From Bacteroides faecis MAJ27 (GTDB taxonomy: Bacteria > Bacteroidota > Bacteroidia > Bacteroidales > Bacteroidaceae): a stretch of DNA of 64,000 nucleotides. The notes beneath the pieces are model-generated. The model did no database searches and was not told the origin of the DNA. It saw only the letters and a program-made list of their open reading frames with translations. The translations under genes and the position numbers were made by a program. Each line of letters begins with the position of its first letter. Within the stretch, counting starts at the first letter, position 1. Shown here in pieces: positions 47,682 to 57,521 of the stretch. Location: NCBI RefSeq assembly GCF_900106755.1, contig NZ_FNNN01000001.1, positions 372,001 through 436,000 on the forward strand. The letters are read 5' to 3'.

Positions 47682-48998
47682 TTACTGTTCTTTCATTTCC
47701 TGTTGCTGTTTCCGCTTTTCCCGCTTCCGTTCGCGGCGGCGGATAATCAGGATATCCACTCCCAGCACCAGTACCAACGGAATCACAAACCACAAGAATA
47801 CATACCCGATCGTATGTATATCACTTCGAACCTTCTGCTGACCAAGCTGAATATTTTCCAGTTTGTCAGTCAGGACGTATTCATCAGGAATGTCTTCATC
47901 ACTCCATTTGTTCAGAATCGTACCATTCTTTATCAGCATCAGTCCCGGATTAGAGCGGATCATCGTCTTCAATGTGATGTCGTCCATCTGGCAGAAAGGA
48001 TATTCCGCACCGGTCTTATCCTTCCACAACTCTATCTGCTCTTCCGGTGAGGAAGTAAGACAGTAGAATTTATAGCCATGCTCTACCGAATAATCATATA
48101 TTTCATTAATCAAGTCGATGTTACTATCGTCCGCTTCTTCGATACGATGCGCCACCAGCAGGAAAGTATACCCCATATCCGTCAGCACATCCTCGGTGAT
48201 ATCATCGCCCGTACTCAGCTCCATCATGGAGAAATCGTGAATCGAAGGCTCGTATCCTTTTTCTTTCAGAACGGTACGGGTATCGACAAAGGTCCACGTA
48301 CTATCCGGATAATTCTCCAGCGTAAACTCCTTCTTTTCGCCATTCTTTTCCAGAATAAAGACACTCTCATATACACTCGGCTTCGCACCGTCGGGGATAC
48401 TCATGCCCTGCATGATATTCTGTCCGATCTTGTAAGGACGAAAATCGAGGACCGGCAGACGATCCAGACAGTAGAACGACAATGTGAATACAAAGAATAC
48501 CGTGTACAGAGAAATCAGCCATTCCATCTTCAGAGTCACGAATCTGACCAGCATTTTCCTCCATTGGAATACAGCGATTGCTGCAATCAGCAGTACTATA
48601 TTCTTGGCGAATGTCTCCCAGTTAGTCAACACCCATGCGTCACCGAAACAACCACAGTCTGACACCGGATCGAAAATCGCCAGATACAACGTCAGCGGTG
48701 TCATGAAAATCATCAGCATCAATGCCAATGTGGTGGAAAGTGTTCTCTTGATGCCGAAAAACAGGAAGATACCAATTGAGAATTCAGCAGCGGATAATAG
48801 GATACCTCCCAATAACGGGAAGAAAGAAGGGAACCAGGAAGTCATTCCGAAAGCAGCCAGATAGTCCTGTATCTTATACTGAAAACCCAGCGGGTCAACA
48901 GCTTTCACAAAGCCGGAAAAGATAAACGAGGCTGCTAAGAGAAAACGACAGACGTTCGCTCCTATCTTCTGGATGATATGTAAGTTCTTATCCTTCAA
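47682..48998 (-). CDS. DoxX/MauE-type membrane protein with thioredoxin-like region
   Basis: A 438-residue membrane protein. Four N-terminal helices form a DoxX/MauE domain (FLLAASFIFSGFVKAVDPLG; DPVSDCGCFGDAW has a Cys pair typical of the subgroup). The middle (about 190-370) looks like a soluble thioredoxin-type domain without a CxxC motif, and a last helix (LWFVIPLVLVLGVDILI) precedes a very basic tail. The role is unknown; MauE relatives help disulfide formation. Its start overlaps the end of the DUF1599 gene by 11 bases. Confidence 0.85.
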   Translation of the reverse strand: MKDKNLHIIQKIGANVCRFLLAASFIFSGFVKAVDPLGFQYKIQDYLAAFGMTSWFPSFFPLLGGILLSAAEFSIGIFLFFGIKRTLSTTLALMLMIFMTPLTLYLAIFDPVSDCGCFGDAWVLTNWETFAKNIVLLIAAIAVFQWRKMLVRFVTLKMEWLISLYTVFFVFTLSFYCLDRLPVLDFRPYKIGQNIMQGMSIPDGAKPSVYESVFILEKNGEKKEFTLENYPDSTWTFVDTRTVLKEKGYEPSIHDFSMMELSTGDDITEDVLTDMGYTFLLVAHRIEEADDSNIDLINEIYDYSVEHGYKFYCLTSSPEEQIELWKDKTGAEYPFCQMDDITLKTMIRSNPGLMLIKNGTILNKWSDEDIPDEYVLTDKLENIQLGQQKVRSDIHTIGYVFLWFVIPLVLVLGVDILIIRRRERKREKRKQQQEMKEQ

Positions 48999-49530
48999 AT
49001 TCTATCTTGATCAATCCGAAAACAGAATAATTAATCATATCCATATAGTTGGCGTCGATACCTTCCGAAACCAACGTATTTCCCGCCAGACTTTCAATCT
49101 GCTTGGTACGGTATATCTTCATCAGAATCAAGTCTGTGTAGGAACTCACACGCATGCTGCGCCAAGCTTCATCATAGTCGTGATTTTTGGCAAGCATCAA
49201 CTCCAGTGCTTCCTTCGCATACTTATCGTACAAAGACATCGCCTCTTCATTGCTGATATCGGCAGATTCGGCATAACCCAGTTCCAGCTGAATCAGTCCG
49301 ACAATACCATAATTGACAATCGCAATAAATTCCGAACGGATTCCTTCGTCAACCAGAGTCACCCCTTTGGTTTCGATACTGCGAATCCTGTTAGCTTTGA
49401 TAAAAATCTGGTCAGTAACCGAAGCCGGACGCAGGATACGCCACGCAGGCCCGTAATCGTGCAGCTTCTTGGAAAATAAGTCACGGCACAATGCGATGAC
49501 ATGTTCAAATTGTTGCTTGGTATCTTTCAT
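48988..49530 (-). CDS. DUF1599 protein with two internal repeats
   Basis: A 180-residue cytoplasmic protein consisting of two related halves: KLHDYGPAWRILRPASVTDQI in the first and KNHDYDEAWRSMRVSSYTDLI in the second, each followed by a (VNYGIVGLIQLE / INYSVFGLIKIE) motif. This is the DUF1599 architecture; function unknown. The start MKDTKQQF at 49530 is preferred to 49560 because a -7 box (TACCTTTG, 49549-49556) overlaps the longer frame. Confidence 0.87.
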   Translation of the reverse strand: MKDTKQQFEHVIALCRDLFSKKLHDYGPAWRILRPASVTDQIFIKANRIRSIETKGVTLVDEGIRSEFIAIVNYGIVGLIQLELGYAESADISNEEAMSLYDKYAKEALELMLAKNHDYDEAWRSMRVSSYTDLILMKIYRTKQIESLAGNTLVSEGIDANYMDMINYSVFGLIKIEFEG

Positions 49531-49548
49531 CTTATTCCAAATAGTGCG

Positions 49549-49556
49549 CAAAGGTA
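49549..49556 (-). promoter_or_regulatory. Promoter -7 box of the DUF1599-DoxX-tpiA unit
   Basis: TACCTTTG on the minus strand, 19 bases before the chosen start codon; no clear -33 box. Confidence 0.6.
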
Positions 49557-49577
49557 ACAATAATTAAGTAAAAACAG

Positions 49578-49613
49578 AAAGAGGGCACTCTAAATTATAT
49601 TAAAGTGCCCTCT
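49578..49613 (-). terminator. Intrinsic terminator after the M23 peptidase gene
   Basis: An 11-bp perfect stem (AAGAGGGCACT and complement) with a 14-base loop; on the minus strand it is followed by TTCTGTTTTT. It lies 26 bases past the stop. Confidence 0.8.
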
Positions 49614-49638
49614 TCTAAAGCTATATTGTATTACATCT

Positions 49639-50511
49639 TTATGAACAGCGTAAAACTTGTCCGATACGCAATGTAGTCGTCGGCTTGATACGGTTCAGCT
49701 TACACAGTGTGCTGACTGATACTCCACGTACTTTAGCGATACGTGACAATGTATCTCCACTCTTCACTTTATGGTAACGGATTGTTCCGTCAGCTACCTG
49801 AGTGTCATGAGAACCGGCACTACGCACCCCTTTCGTTTTGCGGAAAGTATAAGTATCGGCTACGATATCCTGTTTCGGGAAGTCGAACATATAAATCGGG
49901 TTGATTGCAATTCCCAGGAAGCGGGTTTCGAAATGAAGATGAGAACCGGTTGAACGTCCGGTGTTACCACCCAGACCGATCACTTCGCCGGCTTTTACCA
50001 ATTGATTTTCTTCAACGAGTTGTTTGGACAAGTGTCCGTATATGGTTTCCAATCCATTGTCATGACGTATCACCACATATTTTCCATATCCTCTGCGTTC
50101 ATATTTCACGATACGCACTTTACCATCGAAAGCAGCAACAATTGTATCACCGATATTAACTTTCAAGTCGAGGCCGTTGTGCATTCTTCTCCAACGGGGT
50201 CCGAAAGGTGAAGTAATCTTCGTACTCGGAGTCGGCATATGGAAACCTGTCAAGTCGATGGTGTAAGTATCCGGAATAATGGCATTTCCATAAGAATGCG
50301 CATACTGGTTGTTCCAGTTCGGATAAAGACTTAAGGCGGGATATTCCGACTGTTCGGCACGGATCTGTTTCTGCAGTGCCAAAGAGTCTACGGTTTTTAA
50401 TTTCTTGTCTATCGGAGCTTGGCGGGCAATCAGGTCTTGAGAGAAAGAGCTCAGGCTGACCATAGCTGCTACAGCTACCAATCCTGTTTTAATAATGCAA
50501 TTGAAATTCAT
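49639..50511 (-). CDS. M23 metallopeptidase with C-terminal LysM domain
   Basis: A 290-residue secreted cell-wall protein: signal peptide (LVAVAAMVSLSSFSQ), an M23 (LytM) domain with SPFGPRWRRMHNGLDLKV (zinc His and Asp), YGHLSK and GSHLHFETR, and one LysM module at the end (YHKVKSGDTLSRIAKVRGVS). The zinc ligands are complete, so an active peptidoglycan endopeptidase is likely. It lies 18 bases after ndk. Confidence 0.93.
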   Translation of the reverse strand: MNFNCIIKTGLVAVAAMVSLSSFSQDLIARQAPIDKKLKTVDSLALQKQIRAEQSEYPALSLYPNWNNQYAHSYGNAIIPDTYTIDLTGFHMPTPSTKITSPFGPRWRRMHNGLDLKVNIGDTIVAAFDGKVRIVKYERRGYGKYVVIRHDNGLETIYGHLSKQLVEENQLVKAGEVIGLGGNTGRSTGSHLHFETRFLGIAINPIYMFDFPKQDIVADTYTFRKTKGVRSAGSHDTQVADGTIRYHKVKSGDTLSRIAKVRGVSVSTLCKLNRIKPTTTLRIGQVLRCS

Positions 50512-50529
50512 TCGTTCTTGTCAATTCAA

Positions 50530-50994
50530 TTAATACTCGTCATTCGCATACAGGTAATCAAAAGTCGCCTGTTTGTAGTCGAATATTTCTTCAGGTTTAA
50601 AAAATCTCGTTAATTCGATAGCCGCAGTTTCCGGAGAATCGGAAGTATGAACGATGTTTTCTTGAAAACTCATACTATAATCCCCACGAATGGTTCCCGG
50701 CGCAGCCAGACGTCCATTAGTTGGTCCCGCCAACGTACGGACTGCTTGAATAGCATCCACACCCTCATAACAACAAACAATGACAGGAGTTGCCATCATC
50801 GAATCTTTCACGCGCTGAAAGAAAGGCTTGCTGCTCAGGTGGGCATAATGTTCGCTTAATAATTCATCCGTCAGTTGCATCATTTTCATGCCGGCCAACC
50901 GTAGTCCTTTACGTTCAAAGAGATGAGTAATCTCACCAACCAATCCCCGTTGAAGGGTACACGGCTTCAAAATAACCAGCGTTTTTTCGATCAT
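50530..50994 (-). CDS. ndk: Nucleoside diphosphate kinase
   Basis: A 154-residue enzyme with TLVILKPCTLQRGLVGEI, the GPTNG loop, and the active-site His in NIVHTSDSPETA. It balances nucleoside triphosphates. It is slightly longer than typical. Its promoter is TATCTTTG (51047-51054) with CTTG, one mismatch from TTTG, 19 bases upstream. Confidence 0.94.
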   Translation of the reverse strand: MIEKTLVILKPCTLQRGLVGEITHLFERKGLRLAGMKMMQLTDELLSEHYAHLSSKPFFQRVKDSMMATPVIVCCYEGVDAIQAVRTLAGPTNGRLAAPGTIRGDYSMSFQENIVHTSDSPETAAIELTRFFKPEEIFDYKQATFDYLYANDEY

Positions 50995-51046
50995 GATGTG
51001 TGACTTTCAAAAGATTAAACTATACACTTACTATAAAAAATTCCCC

Positions 51047-51077
51047 CAAAGATAGTATTTTCCGACGAAAGGGCAAG
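51047..51077 (-). promoter_or_regulatory. Promoter of ndk
   Basis: TATCTTTG at 51047-51054 on the minus strand, with CTTG at 51074-51077 in the -33 position (19-base spacer). Confidence 0.65.
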
Positions 51078-51217
51078 TAAGTCATTAACTATTTTTCAGA
51101 AGTACAGAGATGAAAAGGACAGAATAAGCGACGTTAAAGCCCTATAAATAGGAGGGATAAGAATGAAATATGTTTTGCAACACATTTCCGTAAATAAACT
51201 GCATGTTTAACCGTTTT

Positions 51218-53314
51218 TCAACTTATAGCCGCCCAGTTAACATTCGTTTTCCGAAGAGATTTCAGTTGCCGCCACAGGATTTCGTTCTCCGGATGCTGAG
51301 CTGACGGGTCGTTATCTACGATCTCTTCGGCTATCGAACGGACATATTGCAACAGCTGACCGTCACGGGTGATGTCCGCAATCTTCAGATCGAAGGCAAT
51401 GCCGCTTTGCTGCGTACCCTCCAGATCACCGGGACCTCGCAGTTTCAAATCCGCTTCCGCTATTTCAAAGCCGTCATTGGTGCGCACCATTATTTCCAGC
51501 CGTTTCCGCGTGTCTTCAGTCAGTTTGTAGTTCGTCACAAGGATACAATAAGACTGTTCAGCGCCACGTCCCACCCGGCCACGCAACTGATGGAGTTGTG
51601 AAAGTCCGAAACGTTCGGCATTCTCAATAATCATTACAGAAGCATTGGGTACATTCACTCCGACTTCGATAACGGTGGTGGCAACCATAATCTGAGCTTC
51701 CCCGGAAATAAAAAGCTGCATCTGCTCATCTTTCTCCGCAGACTTCATCTTGCCGTGAACTTTGGCAACGGTGCAGCCGGGAAATTCTTCCAGAATATGC
51801 TGATAGCCTTCCTCCAGATTCTTGAGGTCGATTTTCTCGCTTTCCTTTATTAAAGGATAAACGATGTACACCTGACGCCCTTCTTCTATTTGTTTGCGTA
51901 CCGAGCGATACATACTTTCCCTGCGGTTATCAAACTGATGGATGGTCGTTATCGGTTTTCGGCCCGGCGGCAGTTCATCAATGACAGAAACATCCAGATC
52001 ACCATATAACGTCATGGCCAATGTACGCGGAATAGGCGTGGCGGTCATCACCAGCACATGTGGCGGCTGCACATTCTTTGTCCAGAGACGGGCACGCTGT
52101 GCCACACCGAAACGGTGTTGTTCGTCAATAACCACCAGTCCCAAGGAAGAGAAGTTCACCGTGTCTTCAATGACCGCGTGCGTACCTATCAGGATCTTCA
52201 CGTCTCCCGTCAGCAGTCCGGACAGAATCGCCTCCCGCTTCTTTCCTTTGACAGACCCGGTCAGCAGTTCGACACGAATATCCATACCGAAAAGCAATTC
52301 CCTGATTGTTTCGTAATGCTGATTGGCCAGAATTTCGGTGGGAGCCATCATACATGCCTGAAAACCGTTATCCAAAGCAAGCAGCATACTCATCAATGCC
52401 ACCAGCGTTTTACCGCTGCCGACATCTCCTTGAAGCAGGCGGTTCATCTGCCTGCCGCTTCCCACATCATTCCTGATTTCTTTCAGTACCCGTTTCTGAG
52501 CACCGGTCAACTGAAAAGGAAGATTCTGCGAATAAAATGTATTGAAAATATCCCCCACCCGTTCAAAGATGTATCCGCGATATCTTCTTTGCCGGTCTTT
52601 CGCATAGCGGAGAATATTCAACTGCACATAAAACAGTTCTTCGAATTTCAGACGATACTGAGCTCTGCGCAGCAAATCGGGATTGGTAGGGAAATGAATA
52701 TTCCGTAGTGCTTCTGTCAGAGGCATCAGATGATGGTCCGACAAAATCTTGGGAGAAAGCGTTTCCGGCAGCGGTTCCTGTATCTGCTGGATCACCGTAG
52801 CCATCATCTTCTCAATCGCATGCGAATTGAGAAAACTCCGTTTCATTTTCTCCGTCGTATTATAATAAGGTTGCAGTCCGACGGAAGAAAGTTTCAGATC
52901 ATCCGGCTTATCGATGTCGGGATGTGCCACATTGATACGACCGTTAAAAACGGTAGGCTTACCGAAAATGATATATTCTTCGTGAAGTTTGTACTTACCT
53001 AATATATACTTGATGCCTTGAAACCACACAAGGTCGACGACTCCCGTACCGTCTGAGAAATGAGCAGTCAGGCGTCGCTGCCGTCCTTCTCCTATCGTCT
53101 CGAAGCCGAGAATTTCTCCTTTCAACTGGATATACGGCATGTTGCCATCTATTTCGTGAATGTAATAGATGCGGCTCCGGTCAACATATTTATAAGGGAA
53201 ATAATAAATCAGATCGTACAACGAGTAGATTTCCAACTCCTTGTTCAATACTGCGGCCTTCTGAGGCCCTACACCGGAGATAAATTTGATGTCGCGTGTG
53301 GTTAAATCGAACAT
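51218..53314 (-). CDS. recG: ATP-dependent DNA helicase RecG
   Basis: A 698-residue helicase: N-terminal wedge/OB domain (ISGVGPQKAAVLNKE; KGEILGFE), Walker A LLQGDVGSGKTLVAL, motif II VVIDEQHRFGV, MTATPIPRTLAMTLYGDLDVS and QLHQLRGRVGRG. It remodels stalled forks. Its ATG follows the ispD stop immediately. Confidence 0.97.
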   Translation of the reverse strand: MFDLTTRDIKFISGVGPQKAAVLNKELEIYSLYDLIYYFPYKYVDRSRIYYIHEIDGNMPYIQLKGEILGFETIGEGRQRRLTAHFSDGTGVVDLVWFQGIKYILGKYKLHEEYIIFGKPTVFNGRINVAHPDIDKPDDLKLSSVGLQPYYNTTEKMKRSFLNSHAIEKMMATVIQQIQEPLPETLSPKILSDHHLMPLTEALRNIHFPTNPDLLRRAQYRLKFEELFYVQLNILRYAKDRQRRYRGYIFERVGDIFNTFYSQNLPFQLTGAQKRVLKEIRNDVGSGRQMNRLLQGDVGSGKTLVALMSMLLALDNGFQACMMAPTEILANQHYETIRELLFGMDIRVELLTGSVKGKKREAILSGLLTGDVKILIGTHAVIEDTVNFSSLGLVVIDEQHRFGVAQRARLWTKNVQPPHVLVMTATPIPRTLAMTLYGDLDVSVIDELPPGRKPITTIHQFDNRRESMYRSVRKQIEEGRQVYIVYPLIKESEKIDLKNLEEGYQHILEEFPGCTVAKVHGKMKSAEKDEQMQLFISGEAQIMVATTVIEVGVNVPNASVMIIENAERFGLSQLHQLRGRVGRGAEQSYCILVTNYKLTEDTRKRLEIMVRTNDGFEIAEADLKLRGPGDLEGTQQSGIAFDLKIADITRDGQLLQYVRSIAEEIVDNDPSAQHPENEILWRQLKSLRKTNVNWAAIS

Positions 53315-53974
53315 TTACAAGAGAGCACTCCCGATCTTCAGGTCAAAGGGAGTTGTTATTTTTATGTTTTCACGATTACCTTCTGCCAGATATACGGGTA
53401 CGCCCATTGCTTCGACCACCGAAGCATCGTCCGTAAAGAACGGAGTAAACTCCTGTCCATAAGCCTGTTTCAGCAGCTCCACCTCAAAAACCTGAGGAGT
53501 CTGCACTAACTTATATTCAGTACGGCTCACCGTTTCGCTTCCGGCATCCGTCAGATGGCGCAGCGTTTCGACTACATCCACCACCGGAATCACAGCTTTA
53601 TGCTGTTCCGCCAGCTTGTAACACCGGCGAATCACTTCAAGGGTTACAAACGGACGAACTCCGTCGTGCACTCCTACCAGACCGGGAGCCTCCACGAGTG
53701 CCAGCCCATTCTTCACCGAATGAAAGCGGGTCTCGCCACCATCCGCAATGAGGTGTTCCACCGAAAAATGATGTTCTTCGCAAAGCTGTTTCCAAAAGTC
53801 CTGCTGTTCGCGGGGAAGTACCAGAATAATCTGAAGCATCGCATCGTACTTGCGGAATGCTTCCAGCGTATGCATCAACACAGGTTTGCCACCGACAGGA
53901 AGAAATTGTTTGGGAAGATCACTTCCCATTCGCAAGCCCTTTCCACCGGCGACAATAATCACAGATTGTTTCAT
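53315..53974 (-). CDS. ispD: 2-C-methyl-D-erythritol 4-phosphate cytidylyltransferase
   Basis: A 219-residue nucleotidyltransferase with [44 protein letters not shown] and [14 protein letters not shown]. It makes CDP-methylerythritol in the MEP isoprenoid route. Seven bases after the DJ-1 gene. Confidence 0.95.
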   Translation of the reverse strand: MKQSVIIVAGGKGLRMGSDLPKQFLPVGGKPVLMHTLEAFRKYDAMLQIILVLPREQQDFWKQLCEEHHFSVEHLIADGGETRFHSVKNGLALVEAPGLVGVHDGVRPFVTLEVIRRCYKLAEQHKAVIPVVDVVETLRHLTDAGSETVSRTEYKLVQTPQVFEVELLKQAYGQEFTPFFTDDASVVEAMGVPVYLAEGNRENIKITTPFDLKIGSALL

Positions 53975-53981
53975 AGACAGC

Positions 53982-54533
53982 TTAGCGTTTTACGCACATC
54001 GCTTCTACCAGTTCGTCTACTTTTTCTTTGCCTACCAGCATATCTACGATAGCCAAAGCAAACTCCATAGCAGCCCCCGGTCCCATACCTGTAATAATGC
54101 TTCCGTCACGAACTACGGGTTCACTGACACATTCCGCACCTTCCAGATATTGTTCGAAGCCGGGATAGCAAGTTGCTTTCTTTCCTTTCAGCAAACCTAA
54201 TTTGCCCAATACCATCGGAGCCGCACAGATCGCTGCGATCGGTTTTCCTTTGGCAGCAAAGTCAAGAAGCAGTTTTCGCAGTCCTTCATGTTTGTCGAGC
54301 GTAGCTGCCCCCGGCATTCCTCCCGGCAACAACAGCAGATCGGCATCAAAAAAATCGCAGTTCTCAAAGTTTATATCACAGAGCAATGACACATCGTGAG
54401 CGCCCATTACAATTTCATCCGGAGTGACAGATACAATTTGCACATTCAGTCCGGCACGTCTCAAAGTGTCGACAGCAGTAAAGGCTTCTATTTCTTCAAA
54501 GCCATCTGCAAAAAAAGCATATACAGTTCCCAT
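53982..54533 (-). CDS. DJ-1/PfpI (YajL-type) family protein
   Basis: A 183-residue protein with the family pattern [29 protein letters not shown] and the conserved Cys in [14 protein letters not shown]. Members act as protein/nucleotide deglycases or redox chaperones; the exact activity is uncertain. Between tonB and ispD. Confidence 0.9.
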   Translation of the reverse strand: MGTVYAFFADGFEEIEAFTAVDTLRRAGLNVQIVSVTPDEIVMGAHDVSLLCDINFENCDFFDADLLLLPGGMPGAATLDKHEGLRKLLLDFAAKGKPIAAICAAPMVLGKLGLLKGKKATCYPGFEQYLEGAECVSEPVVRDGSIITGMGPGAAMEFALAIVDMLVGKEKVDELVEAMCVKR

Positions 54534-54558
54534 AATCCTATATTTTTGATTAGTGATA

Positions 54559-55437
54559 CTATCTCAGGTTAAAATAATAAGTGATGGTTCCAGTCTGGTT
54601 GTTCGGTCCTTCCACGGTGTTGAAGCGAGCCTTCTTCGCCGCGTCTTCCGCTGCCTTCCGCAGGGTGGAGTTCACGGTGTTCGTTTGAGGATTGATACTG
54701 GTTCCAATGACTACTCCCGCCGGATTGACGGTGATATTGACTACCACACGTCCTTCTTCGGGCACATTATAGGCAGGCTTTGGCAGACTGCCCGTACCTA
54801 AAGAACGTCCGCCGAGGTCAAATGTTCCGTAACCTCCGGTTCCGGTCTTCGCTCCGGTGGATGAATTACCGTCCTTGCTGCCCTCCGTTCCCGTGCCGCT
54901 GGCGGAAGTACCTTTGCTGCCTCCCATCTGCGCTCCCTTTCCGAAAGCGTTGGCAACCTTTTTCTTCGCAGCTTCTTCGGCGGCTTTCCGTTCACGTTCC
55001 GCTTTTTCTTCGGCAAGACGTTTCGCTTCGGCAGCTTTCTCTGCCTCCGTCTTTTCGGGTTTCTTCACCGGTTCTTTGGGCTTCACTACCTCTTTGGGTT
55101 TCACGGTCTCCTTTTTAGGTTCCGTTTTCGGTTTCAGCACTACCGTTTCTTCTTCGGTCTGTGTCAGCAGATCCTGTTCCGAGGGCAGTTCCGGCTGCGT
55201 TTCCGCGGGTGCAGGTGCTTCCGGTTCTTCGGGCAGTATATCCACGTCCACCAGCGAAGGGTCGTCAAAGCCTCGGGCAGACTCCACATTTCCCAGCATC
55301 ACAGGTACGCCGCCTGCGTCTTCATCCGGCTGGGGAACCGTAAAGCTCACCAGAATCAAAAGAGCTATCACTGCCACGTGTACCAACAGTGCACCCAGCG
55401 CGCCGACGAATTCACCCTTTTTTCTTCTGTCGTCCAT
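54559..55437 (-). CDS. TonB-type energy transducer
   Basis: A 292-residue protein with one N-terminal membrane helix (LLVHVAVIALLILVSFTV), a long Pro/Lys/Glu-rich periplasmic stretch (about 60-170), a Gly/Ser/Thr-rich segment (GGSKGTSASGTGTEGSKDG) and a C-terminal TonB-like domain (GRVVVNITVNPAGVVIGTSI) ending YYFNLR. Lies 41 bases after exbD. With ExbB and ExbD it can energise TonB-dependent transporters such as the SusC proteins; whether it serves these two is unknown. Confidence 0.88.
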   Translation of the reverse strand: MDDRRKKGEFVGALGALLVHVAVIALLILVSFTVPQPDEDAGGVPVMLGNVESARGFDDPSLVDVDILPEEPEAPAPAETQPELPSEQDLLTQTEEETVVLKPKTEPKKETVKPKEVVKPKEPVKKPEKTEAEKAAEAKRLAEEKAERERKAAEEAAKKKVANAFGKGAQMGGSKGTSASGTGTEGSKDGNSSTGAKTGTGGYGTFDLGGRSLGTGSLPKPAYNVPEEGRVVVNITVNPAGVVIGTSINPQTNTVNSTLRKAAEDAAKKARFNTVEGPNNQTGTITYYFNLR

Positions 55438-55478
55438 AATTGTTTCTTTTTTTAGTAGTTAAGTAGCAACTACTTACT

Positions 55479-55895
55479 TTATTTGTTTTCCGGCGGGCGT
55501 GTAGCCAGCACCATTTTAAAATGATTCTCATTCGCAATGTTCAGCACCCGCACGATTTCACGGTAAGGCACCGACTCATCTGCATACAATGCCACATACA
55601 TCTCCGGTTCTTTCTCCGCGCAACCTTGCAGGAACGGAGTCAGTTCGTCCAACGACAGCGGCTTTTCCTTCTCATTGCCGAAAGCAGCGTAGAAGTTCAG
55701 GTCTTTATCGATCACGACTCTTGTCAGCGGTTTGGCCGAAGTCTGCTGTTTGCCTTGCGGCAACAACACCTTTATGGCATTGGGCGACACCACCGTAGAG
55801 GTAATCATAAAGAATATCAGCAGCAGGAAGATGACGTCCGTCATGGATGCCATACTGAAATTGGGCGATACTCTATTTCTTCTTTTTAATCCCAC
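55479..55895 (-). CDS. exbD: ExbD/TolR-family proton-channel subunit
   Basis: A 138-residue protein with NFSMASMTDVIFLLLIFFMI, containing the proton-carrying membrane Asp, and a short periplasmic domain. Partner of ExbB, 45 bases downstream of it. Confidence 0.92.
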   Translation of the reverse strand: MGLKRRNRVSPNFSMASMTDVIFLLLIFFMITSTVVSPNAIKVLLPQGKQQTSAKPLTRVVIDKDLNFYAAFGNEKEKPLSLDELTPFLQGCAEKEPEMYVALYADESVPYREIVRVLNIANENHFKMVLATRPPENK

Positions 55896-55940
55896 TTTAT
55901 TATTGATTAGTGGTTAATGATAGTGATTAACGTCTCAGGG

Positions 55941-56660
55941 TTACTTTTGGGCAGGCTCGTTCAAGAGATCCATAAATTCCATCGTACGAGCTTCCATTTT
56001 GTTTACTACACGGTCTACCAGCATCACCAGGTAGTTGTAAGCAAACATGGCAATGATACCCACGATCAGACCGCCTACGGTGGTGATCATAGCTTCGTAG
56101 ATACCGCCGGAAAGCAGTGTGATATCAATATTTCCGCTTCCCGCATTCGCCATTTCGTAGAATGCGCGTACCATACCGGTCACCGTACCGAGGAATCCGA
56201 GCATCGGAGCACCACCGGAAATGGTTGCCATCACCGTCAGTCCTTTTTCCAGTTTGGCCACTTCGATGTTACCGACATTTTCAATGGCAACCTGCACATC
56301 GTTGATAGGACGCCCCAGACGGCTGATTCCTTTTTCTATCATGCGTGCCGAAGGAGTGTTCATCGTGCGGCAATACTGGATGGCCGCTTTGATTTCACCG
56401 CTATGGATATAGTCCTTGATCCGTTCCATGAACATCGGGTCTTCTTTTCCCGCTTTACGGATCATATAGTTACGTTCAAATAAGATGTAGAAACAGACTA
56501 CAGACAGTACACCCAGTACAATCATAATCCAACCACCCTTGACAGCCATATCAAGCATATTCATCTCGGGAGCGCTGACCGGAGTCAGCACCGGGTTGGC
56601 AGTTGCCAGCGAGTCGGCCATATTCATGGCACCCTGGGCCAATAACATCAATACATTCAT
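55941..56660 (-). CDS. exbB: ExbB/TolQ/MotA-family proton-channel subunit
   Basis: A 239-residue membrane protein with three helices (WIMIVLGVLSVVCFYILF; ISGGAPMLGFLGTVTGMVRAF; IVGIIAMFAYNYLVMLVD). The GxxGTVxGM motif is the family signature. Its ATG overlaps the pdxJ stop by one base (TAATG). Confidence 0.93.
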   Translation of the reverse strand: MNVLMLLAQGAMNMADSLATANPVLTPVSAPEMNMLDMAVKGGWIMIVLGVLSVVCFYILFERNYMIRKAGKEDPMFMERIKDYIHSGEIKAAIQYCRTMNTPSARMIEKGISRLGRPINDVQVAIENVGNIEVAKLEKGLTVMATISGGAPMLGFLGTVTGMVRAFYEMANAGSGNIDITLLSGGIYEAMITTVGGLIVGIIAMFAYNYLVMLVDRVVNKMEARTMEFMDLLNEPAQK

Positions 56661-57373
56661 TAGCGTAGACAGTTTTTATATTCCTGAATAGTACGTTCCA
56701 GTCCCAGATACAATGCGTCGCTGATCAAGGCATGACCTATGGATACTTCGTCCACCCAAGGAATGTTTTTATAGAAATAGTTTAAATTCACAAGACTCAA
56801 GTCGTGTCCGGCGTTCAAGCCGATACCCAGTTTGCGGGCTGTTTTGGCTGCTTCCACAAATGGGGCAACAGCCGCTTCCGGATTCTTCGGATATGCCGTA
56901 GCATAGGGTTCCGTATAAAGTTCCACACGGTCGGCACCTGCTTTTGCCGCATATTCCACCATCTCCGGATCGGCGGCAACAAAGACGGAAGTACGGATGC
57001 CTGCGCTGTTGAACTGATCGAGAACTTCCGACAGAAATTCCAGATTTGCTTTTGTATCCCAACCGGAGTTGGAAGTAATCTGCGAAGGATCGTCAGGAAC
57101 CAGCGTCACCTGATGAGGTTTCACTTTCAATACCAGGTCTATAAACTCCGGCGACGGGTAGCCCTCGATATTGAATTCAGTCCGCAACAACGGACGCAGA
57201 TCATATACATCTGCCCGGCGGATGTGGCGTTCGTCGGGACGGGGATGAACAGTAATACCGTCAGCCCCGAAAGCTTCACAATCAAGTGCTACCTTCACCA
57301 CATTGGGGGTATCCCCTCCGCGTGCATTTCTCAATGTAGCAACCTTGTTTATGTTTACACTTAATTTAGTCAT
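56660..57373 (-). CDS. pdxJ: Pyridoxine 5'-phosphate synthase
   Basis: A 237-residue TIM-barrel enzyme: [21 protein letters not shown] start, [40 protein letters not shown] and [13 protein letters not shown]. It makes pyridoxine phosphate. The start at 57373 fits the family; a reading frame to 57535 would run through the promoter (TATTTTTG, 57395-57402) and into nadK. Confidence 0.95.
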
Positions 57374-57394
57374 AGTTTTACGCAATATTTGCCG

Positions 57395-57402
57395 CAAAAA
57401 TA
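57395..57402 (-). promoter_or_regulatory. Promoter -7 box of pdxJ and the exbBD-tonB run
   Basis: TATTTTTG on the minus strand, 22 bases before the pdxJ start. -33 region not clear. For nadK on the other strand, only CAATTTTG near 57492 was seen. Confidence 0.55.
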
Positions 57403-57521
57403 CAAATATTATTATTAGTTGCCTAATAATACGAAACGCATTCTCAGTTCTTTTTTGGTTATTTAAAGTAGAAATCCAAGAAAAAATGCCAATTTTGCAA
57501 CCGAAACTAATGAAACAGCTT

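Noticed and set aside
54857..55462. A 201-codon Ser/Ala-rich frame opposite tonB
   Set aside because: Its composition mirrors the low-complexity Lys/Glu and Gly/Ser regions of tonB on the other strand.
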